Shown here one piece after another: positions 1 through 11,700 of a stretch of DNA of 64,000 nt. The DNA lies in assembly GCA_921293015.1 (NCBI GenBank), contig OV121086.1, forward strand, positions 36,393,194-36,457,193, given 5' to 3'. Every line of letters begins with the position of its first letter. Positions within the stretch are counted from its first letter, which is position 1. The notes under the pieces are model-generated. The model saw only the letters and a list, made by a program, of their open reading frames with translations. It was not told where the DNA came from and made no database searches. This DNA comes from Phorcus lineatus (taxonomy: Eukaryota; Mollusca; Gastropoda; Trochida; Trochidae). The position numbers and the translations under genes were made by a program.

Positions 1-99
1 ACATTCATATTTCATGTTTCGTTTTATTTATTTTTAGCATAGTTGCGGTAAAGATAAAATGTTCCGCCAAACCTCTATTTCTGAAGCTTCGTGTTTTAA

Positions 100-900
100 A
101 GAGCCATGCACGTACTCCGTGAGTTGTTGGAGCTATATATGCCAAACTTAATCAATGGTGCCATTTGATCGCAAAGTATTAACTGTTATCATAAAGACAA
201 ATTTTAAAACTTATTTCTTTTGTACAGTGACATTTTTTTTTATTAATATGAAAGTAGAACGTTGCAATTATGATCGAAAACCGGACACTAGGGCGCGTCA
301 AATAGTCAAACGTGATCTTGGAGACTTAACTAATACAGCCAGGAGGGCAGTTAGGAGTTGATAGTGTTTGTTAGGTTATATAACTAGTACATAATATTTA
401 GTATATAACATGTATATTGGACATATCTACACCTCTGTGTATTTATAAGGATGTTTTTATATTTTCATGGAAAACCAGTATTTGTCATATATATGTCTTT
501 TGGTGAGGTGGGGTGAATTGGTGTTTAACCCCGCCTTCAAGATTATTCCACTTTTATCGCGGCTGCTAGTATTATTGCAGGGAGAAAGCCCGCAACACCT
601 TTGTGGCTATGCATTGCGGTGAAACCTGCGAGCATCGGCTGGAACTAGCGAACCATGGGTGGTGCTGCGCTGAATTTCAGTGTAGCATTGCACCCAAACC
701 TGACTGCGTGTAGAACAGTCCTCTACTGCAGACAAAGTTGCCGAGCCCCTGGCGGGATTCGAACCACGGATCTTCTGATCCGAAGCCGAATGTCTTTTGG
801 ACATGAAAAGTTAAGATGTTTTGACTTTATATAACCACATATGTCATTTAGGTTCGTATCAAAGGTAAATAATATGTTATAAAGATCCCGGAGTGGCTCG
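100..900 (+). mobile_element. TTAA-flanked MITE, copy A (split by a SINE)
   Basis: The element is bounded by direct TTAA at 96-99 and 901-904 and by inverted ends related to AGAGCCACTCCGTGA. TTAA duplication is typical of the piggyBac superfamily, so this looks like a non-autonomous piggyBac-type MITE. Further copies lie at 7354-7821, 33319-34283, 36562-37031 and 55110-55570, with a worn one near 47357-47600. This copy is longer than the usual ~465 bp because a 287-bp SINE is inserted at 504-790. A short ORF starting MKVERCNYDRKP at about 248-361 is shared with other copies. No transposase is seen. Confidence 0.8.
504..790 (-). mobile_element. tRNA-Arg-derived SINE nested in MITE copy A
   Basis: The insert is flanked by a perfect 10-bp direct repeat TGTCTTTTGG (494-503 and 791-800), and the uninterrupted sequence exists in the sister MITE copies. 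On the minus strand the head (790 to about 735) reads as the 3' part of a tRNA: an anticodon arm GGCTTCGGATCAGAAGATCC with loop anticodon TCG, then a T-arm with GGTTCGAATCC. This resembles tRNA-Arg(UCG). The D-arm and 5' acceptor half are missing, so it is a 5'-truncated SINE and not a working tRNA gene. The body from 734 to 504 is non-coding and has no long poly-A tail. Confidence 0.75.
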
Positions 901-904
901 TTAA

Positions 905-2435
905 CTGTAACAAAGTCTATAGGGGGTGCGGGGCAAAACAAATATCAAAGGCCCATCCCAAACACATAGCTTGCTAACAAATAAAAGATCTTGAAACCGA
1001 CATCTTGAATGCATTATTTTGCGGCGAGGGAAAATTGATAAACGAAAGTGATATTGAGATGAAATACTTTCGGAAGAAAATACATAAATATTTTGCAATC
1101 TAGGAATATAGTATCCAAAAACGTGATACGATAATGTTAAATGGACTTCCATGTATGCATTCTTAATATGTTTTGTGAAAGAAGTTGCCTGGTACATTTT
1201 CATTGTTTGTAAGATATTTGTATGAATAGTTGGTGTTTACTCCAAGGGAATCGGATCAGAACCCCCCACCCCCCTTTAGAAAATCAATTATAGATTCAAG
1301 TCAATAAAAATAATTTGAAAATATGAATGGTTTTATAGTAAATCATATATAACGTAACCCCCGTTGTCAATTTCTGAATTCGACACCCCTGGATTCGCCA
1401 CTGTAACTATACACTAATTAAGGTAGCTATTGAGAACCAAAATTAATTTCTAAAAAGGCATGTGGAGCTGTAAACTCATTTAATATAGTCTTTCAAAACA
1501 GATTTTAACAACTTTAACCAATACGTACGATTTCAATTTATACACGAGGAAATTAATTAAGTGACAGCTGAATTACTTCGTAATCATTTTCTTTTTCGTG
1601 AATAAAATATTGTCATTTTTAAATGGTGTAATAATCACGAATGATAAGTTAGAATTTTAAAGTTAATTGAGGGGCGATTCCTTTTAAAGGTCACAGATGA
1701 CTGTAGGCGTGTAGAGAACTAAAAACTTATTTACCACTGAAAAAATGGCGTCGGGCGTCATTAAAATTTTCTTCGTATATTTGTCGTTCGGAACAGTTGT
1801 TATTTTAACCAAGTACTTTTATTTTGATTATTATTTTACCTTATGTCCCAAGTCAGTCGACATTTGGATCAGCTGATGATCATTTTTATTTTCAAAACAT
1901 GCCTGCAACATTTAAATTTATGGAAGCCATATGTTGCCATAGATATAACAATCCATGCAGTCATAAACTCTCTCCTACTATTTTCAAGTCCACAAAGGCA
2001 TTCAAATGAAATGTGTGTCAAATCTGTTGATATTTCATGATATTTACAGTACAAGCAATACTGCTACTTCTCTTAAAGTTCGTATCGATGATAGCAATCA
2101 AAATCCCATCTGTTGTTTGTGATAGGTTGTTATTTGATACTCATAGTAAACATGGTCATTAAAACGGGAAATTGTTGTAAAATCCTTTTTATGGTATCTT
2201 TAGTTCCAATGTTTAACAACCTTAAGAAATTCTTCTTTTACAAGCAGTGGAGAGGCTTGACGCCTGTCATAGGAATTGGGCATAAATTTTCGTAATTATT
2301 AAACGCAGAGAAAGTCAATTACGAACCATTTTAACACTGACCTAAATTACGACAATGTATTTCAAGAGCTTCGAAATTAAAGGTCTTGGTTTATGCTGTG
2401 TATAGACTAACGTAGAATTTGCTATTCAACAGCTG
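905..2435. other. intergenic, nothing recognised
   Basis: AT-rich sequence. ORFs are all under about 75 codons, on both strands, with no recognisable protein motif and no convincing splice-bounded exon. Confidence 0.5.
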
Positions 2436-3900
2436 TCACAAACGTACCAATGGACACATGAATCATGCCACATTCCTTTCTTCGCGAGATGGAGTTTCAT
2501 GTTTTGATCATCATAAATTCCATACCATCTGTATTTATAGATAAATGAGGAATGGTAAAATTGATAAGGTTTGATAAATTTGAATGTTTTACAAATTTTC
2601 CCCGTAACCATGAAAGTTTTTGAGCTTGCATTGTTTCAAGAATCAGAGGTTTCTTTTTCACGGGTTATTCTGCTAAACGGAGTAAGATCTCTTCTCAACA
2701 ATGTTGTCATTGTTTTATCAAGTTGTTTTAGTTTATCTTTAAAGTTCCTTTCAGCCATGTAACATGTAATTAAGCCTTGTTTTTGACTAGTCGATAGTTC
2801 CCCATTTAGATAAGCATAATTCAATGAGTATCTAACTCTTGTATGTATATATGCATCTATGTATAATATGTCTACAATTTATGTACAACAAACTATGTGA
2901 ACATCTTATAGGAAATAAAAATATATAAAAAAATAAAAAATAAAAAAATAATTCAATGAGTTGATCATGAAAATAAGTATATCTTTCCAAAAGAACTTGA
3001 AAAATTCGTTAGTATATCCAGATGGTCCGGGGCTTATATCATTTTTCATATTTTATAGAGCGTTGAGGACCTCCTCATATTCAAGTTCTCCTTCAAGCGA
3101 TAGAGAACTTTCAGTGGATAATTTTGGGATGTTTCATTCATTAAATATGTCTCGAAGATTGACATCTTTTACATTTTGAGAAGAGTATAATGTTTTGTAA
3201 TAACAATGGACATGTTTAACGATAGATTCAGTATCACTGACTAGCGTGTTTTCATCTTTCAATTTGTTATCGCTTTATTAACAAACTTGTTTTCCTACAG
3301 ATAAAAAACATATCGTTGGTAACTCCCCTTTCTCTTGCCAAGTTGATTAAGCTCTTGCCATTATTCCTTCTGTTTTGACCTTATTTATTTCTCACTTCTT
3401 GAATTTGAGTTCATTTAACTTAGGATCTCTTCTTTTTCTTTGCTATGATTGTGTTCATCAATTGAAATTTCCAGGTTTGCAAGTGAATCATTAACTTCTT
3501 TCCCTTCTTTCAACCCTTCATGTTTTTGATAGAGGAATACTTTATGGTTAAACCACAAATGTTCCACAGTAGTACTTCAAGAAATAGTTGGTAATTGAGA
3601 ATAAAGTGTTTTCCCCCTTCGTCATAACTCTACTATAATCATTAAATCTTTTTTCATTGAGGTCTAGATTAAAGTTCTTATCACACAAATTATTATTACG
3701 AGCCTGGTTAATGGAATTTTTAAAGTCTGACACCTTCTGTTCGTTTCTTTTGGCAATAGATAAGACACTAGCTGCACTGGCCCGATTATCCCTTTACAAA
3801 GATCATATAGTTGACATGTGGTTTTATTAAAATTGCACACTTGTTCTTGTCAGTTTGTTGCAAATGTCCTCTCCTTCCAAAAAACCCACTTATGATAAGA
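2436..3900 (-). pseudogene. degenerate LINE reverse transcriptase fragment
   Basis: Read on the minus strand from about 3250 down to about 2690, the translation gives the N-terminal part of a non-LTR reverse transcriptase: LEGELEYEEVLNALKNMKND, then SPGPSGYTNEFFKFFWKDI, then AYLNGELSTSQKQGLITC. This is the typical 'ALK.MKN.KSPG.DG...EF.KFFW' and 'G.LS.SQ..G.ITL' pattern of L1/Tx1-type elements. Stops and frameshifts are frequent both upstream (3300-3900) and downstream (2690 to 2436), and the catalytic YADD region is not present. The frame is also broken by a small insertion at 2829-2947. It is a dead, partial copy. The outer limits are approximate. Confidence 0.7.
2829..2947 (+). mobile_element. 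short retroposon nested in the LINE, with 13-bp TSD
   Basis: A 119-bp insert ends in an A-rich tail (AAATAAAAA-type runs, about 2912-2947) and is flanked by a perfect 13-bp direct repeat ATAATTCAATGAG at 2816-2828 and 2948-2960. Removing the insert and one repeat copy restores the LINE reading frame exactly across the break (minus strand ...INSLNY joined to AYLNGEL...). The poly-A-like 3' end and long TSD mark LINE-driven retroposition. No family is recognised. Confidence 0.75.
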
Positions 3901-5793
3901 AATATATGTTAATGGTTTTTATTTTACAACTGCTTCAGTAGACATTCATTGAAATCAAATACCATGACAAAAACCAGTTAGGTGCCTGACTTTCAATTTA
4001 GTGAATATTACTGCATGGGTGTATTGGGTAACTGCTTAGATATCTTTATCATACAAGGCTTGGCACCATCAAAACTAAAAAAAATCTGAAACCAGATTAC
4101 TCTCTGGTCAACTTTTGGCGATAGGGAAATGAGAATGCTGAAAATTAAAAGTCACTATGATACAATTATCCATTTCCATTCACAATACAAAAAGAGAAGG
4201 GCATTTTTTTCATAAATTTTATTTAACTGTCATCATATGATAGTGGTTGCATGGACGGAATGTAGAATATTCTGTAGTTAAAAATATGTGCAATTAGATT
4301 TTAGAGTAAATTAAACAAAAACGAAAAATAACTAGCCACTGAATATCAAGGCAAAATTGCCTAACTCAGATACCCCTGCCTGAAGATCGATCACATTTAG
4401 AAAATCTGAAAACATATTTACATATCACATCAAATATTGATTATAATTTTCAAAGGATAAAGCTGATGTTACATACTGGACAATCAGAGGTCAAAATCTC
4501 ATATAACATCTCTATCAAATTAGTGAATAATGACCACATAAGAGAATTAAAGTAATAACCAAGACACAATTGAAGTGGTGAAATTTGGTTATTTCTTTCA
4601 AAGTTAAAATTTTTTTCAATTTTGATATTTGACCCTTTAAAGGCACATGAGCACAAAGGTAAGATCAAAACCACTGCCTAAAGTAATTCCAGAAGGATTG
4701 ACAGAAGGAGAGACTGACAGACGCTACATACTCTGGACAATGTCAAATAGGGAGTATAAATATAATGCATAGTGCAAAAATACTTCTTTCAACCGTATGA
4801 AGATTTAAAAGGATTGGGTCACAAAATGATTTATCTAAAATCTCTAAATGCTATTTCTGATTTCAAAATTTGACTTTGACACACAATCTATAATGACTTT
4901 TCAATGGGCATAACAATGATGCATAGTGTTTATAGTAAAATTAATCATATTAGCAAAAATATGCATAAGTCACGACCTTATGTTACCTTGACCTTTGAAC
5001 AATCGTAGCAAAAATCTTGGTAGTTTTCAATAGTTAATATACATATTAATAAGAGCCTAAAGGGCACCAAAACTTTTCAGGTAACCGTGTTTACAAGGAT
5101 TCTCCAAGTGATTTCAATACTCACGGCCTTGGCATAGGAAGATGTCAAAAGAATTTCCAGTGGGTTTAATCAAAAAAAGGTTCATATAACTTCTCAATAT
5201 TTATTTCTTGTTTTAAAATATGATATAACCGATATCTCTTGACCTCTTACCTTTGAGATTAAAGGTCACACAATCAATGATCACTTTTATTTGACCATAA
5301 AAATTAGGTTATGATCAGTGTAAGTGTAAAAAGTTAAAACAAAGCACTTTTTCAAAACAATACATAACCTTTGACCAATTGTAGGGAAAACCTTTTCAAA
5401 TTTTGGTACTTCTTCATAGATAATTTTACCAAATAAAAGCCTAGGAGCAACAAACTTTTTAGGTTACCATGTTTGTATAGTTCGTAACTTGACCTTTCAC
5501 CTTGCCTTTGACTTTAAGCATGTCAAAACAGCTTCCCCCCAAGTATAAGTAAGAAGTTACGTATATGAGTTCTGAAAACCTTAGTCGGAAAAAGTAACAG
5601 CTGACTACAATGTAACCGGACTACATTAGAAACCGGGCAAAAACTGTTAGTGTAAGTGACAAAGTGTAAATAAATATGAGCAACACTTTGATGTATTATT
5701 GCTGATACAGTAAGGAGCTATCAGTCCAAGATATAGCAATGCATTTTCATATTTCAATGAATATCTAAACACATCAATAAAATCAATTATGAG
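3901..5793. repeat. intergenic with degenerate ~380-bp tandem repeat
   Basis: No gene is seen. From about 4600 to 5500 there are diverged repeats. For example, a block running from 'cctttgaacaatcgtag' to 'aggtaaccgtgtttac' (about 4990-5100) recurs as 'cctttgaccaattgtag' to 'aggttaccatgtttg' (about 5369-5475). These are old duplications, and boundaries cannot be set by eye. Confidence 0.45.
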
Positions 5794-8700
5794 TTATCTA
5801 ATCCTAATTGCGTAAGGAGCAATCTGGTCTGGGTCAAGGAGAGAATCTCCAAGTGGACGGTGAATGTTGTACTCATGGGCCTGGCGCTTCAGCTGCAGAC
5901 CTACTCTCCGGGTTCTCTGTGGAATCGGTAACTCAGAGTGGTGGGCGGGTAATGGCTCCGTGAAGAAATATGGATGAAGAAGAGCCTGAAAATAAATGAA
6001 TTAAAAGGGTCCTATTATCATTATTCTCTTAATTATTTCATAAGCAACACTGAATATTACAACAACAGCAGATCTTAATATCGCCAGAAACATCTCAATT
6101 ATGTTTTCTTAATAATAGCTTAAATACTTAAAGTAAATACTCTGATTACAGACTAGAAAGTTATGCCAAGCAATAAAAGCATGAGAACCTAAAACTTACA
6201 TATCACAGATCTTAAAACTTTTTTCAAGTAGTTATGTTGAAACATGATGCATTCATAAAATCTCACTTCCATCTTAGAAATAGCATTAAGTCAAGGCTAC
6301 TCACTTCTCTAGCTGAAATTCTTTTCTTTGTTGGATAAACCAGGAATTTTTTTAGAAGTTCAAGGGCTACCGGTGAGGCATCAGGGAGTATTTCCTCGAA
6401 GGGTATAGGAGGGTTGTAGGGGAAGGAGATCTTGTTATAGTCCGGGAGGTCAGACATACCCTGGAACCAAATATTTAAAATTAGTGCAGGGATTAAGAAA
6501 CCCTTTACTAAGTTCATGACCTTTGCAGGTTAAGATTGAAGATGATCCATTTAAGACATAGAAAACTTAGAATGACTGAAGAATTTTTATGACAAAACAT
6601 GAACAAAATTGAGTTTGTTGGGCAAGTTTGTAAAATTTAAAGCATTTATAAAACTTTGTATAGGGAAAAAGAAATGACCACAAACTCAACATGATTAAAG
6701 GTTTATATTTACAGTGATGACATGTTAGGGAGAGAATTTGAGTGCTACACATACTTGAATTCACAAGCATAGATGGCAATGGTTTCCTTTAATCCATCTA
6801 ACGTAGTTTTTTCTGAGCAATGGTCTAAGAACAGCATGTATAGCAGCATGTTTGGTAAATGTATCACAAGGTCTCCTGCATAGTCCTTAACAGCTAGTTG
6901 TAGTAACTCAAGTGAACCTTTCATAAATCATGTGATTATGTGATTGATCCTTCATGAATGACTAGATTTTGTCTCCACTAAACTGGTAACAGAACATACG
7001 CTTAACATTGTCAAACCCTAAGGAGAGGAAACCAACAAACAAGTTTATATCTCAGTAGAGCCAATATTTTGATACTGTTATTCCTCGGAACAAAACTGAT
7101 TTTTTAAATTTCAGTTAAGCAAGAACAACTCACAGGCCATATCTCATTGTTTGGCGTTCCCAGAACTCGCAGTACATACACCAATTGTTCAATGTCAGAT
7201 TCTCCCTGGAAATGAACACAAAATCAAATGATTAAAACATATTAGATCTTTAAATTCATTAATAATATGATCTTAAGATACAGCTACAACTCAAAATTTA
7301 ATGCTCATATTGTAAATTCACTTTCTTTTCATATTCTTTGATTGAATCTTTAAGAGCCACTCCGTGATTTTTATAACATATTATTTACCTTTGGTACGAA
7401 CCTAAATGTCATATGTGGTGATATAAAATCAAAACATCTGAACTTTTCATGTCCAAAAGACATATATATGACAAATACTGGTTTTCCATGAAAATATGAA
7501 AACATCTTTATAAATGCACAGAGATGTAGATATCACGTCCAATATACATGGTTACTAGTCATATAACCAAACAAACACTATCAACTCCCAACTGCCCTCC
7601 TGGCTGTTTTAGATAAGTCTCCTAAATAAAGTTTGACTATTTGACGCGCGCCACTGTCCGGTTTTCGATCATAATTGCGACGTTCTACCTTCATATTGTC
7701 ACTGTAAAAAACCAATAAACTTTAAAATGTGTCTTTTTGGTAATAGTCAATACTTCGCGATCAAATGACACCATTGGTTAAGTTTGGCATATATGACTCC
7801 AACAACTCACGGAGTGGCTCTTTAAGAAATAAAACAAGGCCACAGTCACTTTATGTTCTCTATTTATCTTTCTATCTATTTTACTTATTTCTTACCAATT
7901 CATAAAGGAATTTTAATATTCAACCATCTATTACTAGCTGTTTTTGAATAAAGCTTCCACCTTTCTAGGTGAGCCACAAACCTCCATTTGCCATTTTAAG
8001 TAGGTGGCTGATGACTTAGCCATACAAAGAAAAAAAAGTATGACTATGTTCTAATTATTCAATTTATAAACATTTGAAAACTCTCTACTCACAGGAAAGA
8101 GAGGGGAGTTGTTCAACAGTTCACCAAAAATACAGCCAACTGCCCTGAAACAGAAACAGATAAAACTTTACACCATAATTTTACTCTTTTCTTAGCCATT
8201 GCAATACAAAAGTCATGTGTAAAGAACTAATAGGGTGTCCAATGACGAGAGAATTTTTTCTACCTGTCAGTTTTACTGACATACCTTTCCCTTGAAAAAA
8301 CTCTAAATAAGAGGTAAAAAACTAGCTGATGCAAAAATTTACCCAACTTTTCAAAATATTACTATTCTGAAAATATGAAATAAGCAAGAAAAATCAAGTA
8401 GAGACAAGAGTACTACAATCTCTCTGAGGTAACATTTTCCTCTTAAAAATGTATAGGATATCGAGTGAAAGAGGAGATGCAGATGAATTCTCACCACAGA
8501 TCAACACCTTCATCATACTTCCTTGCTCCATACAGAAGCTCGGGAGATCTGTACCACCTGGAAGAGAACATGTTTGATGAGTACTCGAGGATGAACAAGG
8601 TAATGGTCACAAAAGTCTCCATCTTTAGACTGAGGATAACATACCAACAACCCAAAATATTATTTGCAAAATAGCCTGAAAAATAGTTTTACATTTTTGG

Positions 8701-11700
8701 TGTTGGTTAACTCCTTATTCAACCCAATTTCTGTTGGTTCTGTTGCTGTAACCTTCAGTGGATTTTAATGCTGTTATCCCTACAAACCACCATTTAGACA
8801 TGACCTCAATCCGCTTTCTGGCAATAAGACAATTCAGTAACTGTTCACAAAATGTTGAACTAGCTGACAAAAGAAGATCCAAATGGATTACATTTCAACA
8901 CCTAGTATTCTCTATCATACACAAACCTTGTTGCAACTTGATGGCTGTATTGACGATCTCTCTTGTTCTCAAACACACGTGCCAGTCCAAAGTCTGCAAT
9001 CTTCAGATGACCTGTTGAACTTATCAGGAGATTGGCTGGTTTCAAGTCCTGATTGAAAAACAATGCAAATATTTATGACGTCAACCACGACATAATATGA
9101 CAGCTCATGTCTGCATGACCATGGTTACTAGGCAAAGTAATGTATGCACATTGCACAAATGGAAAATATGACACTGATTTTGTTTTACCATTCTTTTATC
9201 AGGTTATTTTACACTAAAGCTGTTACCCGGTAGATTAACAAGTTGAAAATCTGAGTAACCATTCTCAGGAAACACAACTTTATTCCAGAAAAATATTCAG
9301 GGCTTGGCCATTTTCTTTAGATATATTTTCCAAACCCAGTACCACAGATTCCAAGACTAGTAAGTCACAGGTTGACCGACATCAGTTGACAGTTAATAAT
9401 ATAAGATTACAATACATATAAACATAATTATCTTTTATTGCAGTGTTTCTGCTGATATTTTTTACAGCCAGTCATCATGTCCAGCAGCTTTAAATTAAAA
9501 AAATACCAAAATTTTACATCTTTTGCCATTAACTCTACTCAATGAATAAACTTTCATTCTCTACCATTACCATACTTTCAAGTATCCATATAGTTATATC
9601 TTATTAAATTATATTATTTAAGTTAAACAATTTATCATACTATGGGACATCATGTCCAACAGTCTTTAAAAAAATGGAGTCATATACCAGACTATGCCCA
9701 AAACTTATCAGAACAGAAACACTGTTACAGGATCATGAAGATTTGCACAAAAATTGAGTATAGTTGATTCTTTATCAGCATGAACTTGAAATTCTTAACT
9801 TGTAAAAATGAACACCCAAAATCACTGTTTACTTACCCTATGCATGATGTTGTTTTCATGACAAAAAGCAACACCCTTCAGCAGCATGAGCATAAAGGAT
9901 TTCACCTGAGCCTCAGAGAGAGGCTTGTCACAGTTTCGGATGACCTCTGAGAGGTCGGAGAGCATATACTCAAACACCAGCACAATCATGGTCCCGTGGG
10001 GAAACACCTCTCGCAGCTTCACAGTCTGGTGATAAGAAAAGTGGGTTGTTCGTAATTATCACCTTGCTGTATATTACCGTTTAAAACTTGTAAAGGCACC
10101 AGAAAGGAAAAAGGTCTACTAATGGTTAAACCATGCTGCTCTATCAGGATATATTACCCATATGGGCGAGGAGACACAGGTGGATATTTTTTTGATATCC
10201 GCACATGTGCTCTTTAGTGATTCTCGACGTTGATTGGTCGGTTACCCTGAGAATGAAAAACGATTGGTTGACGGGACTATTTTCACGTTTCATTGATAAA
10301 TAGAATGTGCCGAACTCATGCATTGCCGTTCAAAGATAAGCGTAGATAGATGAACATTCTTATACATTTATTACAAGTTAAAATTTTAACACATAATTTG
10401 ACACTTAATCAAAATGTTTCGCTATGACTGTAATTTACAAGAATGATAATTTTTCCCAGCAAAATAGTCTACTTGAAAATAGGCGTCGCGTTTGTAAACA
10501 AACATGGCTGCCATAAAAATATTCATGAAAAATCAAACCATAATCTGATATTATCGATACGTTAATGATAACTTAGAATTAATCATAATCATTTCACAAC
10601 ATATAATCACGTGAAGCCAACGATTGTTCAAACCATACACTTTTGTCGGTGCAAAAACGTGCAGGTCTGACGGACTCGATCTAGGCTCGCACAAAACAAA
10701 CCTTTGCACAATGGCGTCCTCTCCCACGCAGTATGCAGCTGTAAAAAGTACTCATACAAATCGAGAAACGCTCTGTACAAATTTTGGGCAAATGTTTCGT
10801 TATTGTAATTGTGTATTTAATTAGTTTAACAAAGGTTCATCGACTACACGATAAGTAATCCGATAAGAGTTATCGTTCTTGATACTGGCAACAAGACGTG
10901 ATTGAAAGCAACATCCAAGAGAAGAAATGTTGTTCAAACTTCAGATTAGTTGACAATATTGACATACAAACTCGTTTCGATGCTTTCATTATATATTTCT
11001 CTTCAAGATATTGCCACTTTTATCTGTTGAAATGTTAAAAAATTGACAGGTTTTTCCAATTTTCATTTCAACACTGTGCGACCTGCCACTCGCCCGTTAG
11101 TAAGTACGACGACACGTACACATTCACATAATCATATTCATGCGATAGCTTCTAAGAGTATTTTTGTCATGATCTTAATGTGTCTCAAATATGAAAATCA
11201 TTTTATGTATTATTTGGGGAACAAACTGTCATCAGTTTCATGGCCTTTTCAAACAGAAGTACATTGCGTAGCGCTGTTGACTAATTTACTTCCTGAGATG
11301 TTTGGTTTTTACACGCGTATGAATACGAATCAGCTGATCAATGTCGATCACTACCGTAGTATTGTCGTTTCTTAATGACAAGGATTTTCAGTCGTAATTG
11401 GTTATTTTAATTGAATATGGGTAATATATAGAATAACCAACTCGGTACAAGTGATTACGGGAAATATCCACTCGTAGAAATAATGTTCAGTCGCTCGCCA
11501 AGGCTCGCGACTGTGAACATTATTTCAACTCGTGGATATTTCCCGTAATCACTCGTACCTCGTTGGTTATTCTCTAAATATCTTACAAAAAAGTTCCTCC
11601 AATCTCTTCATTGTCTGCTCTTGAACTCCTCAGGTGTTACTCACAGCTATTCATAGCTTGGAAACAAGTTTCAGCACTCACATCTTGGTACTGATAATAT

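Noticed and set aside
735-792. tRNA-Arg(UCG) gene on the minus strand
   Set aside because: Only the anticodon and T arms are present. The 5' acceptor and D arm are missing, and the segment lies inside a TSD-flanked SINE.
10624-11375. possible retrogene in CDK20 intron 3
   Set aside because: The short ORFs have no family likeness, and there is no poly-A tail or TSD.
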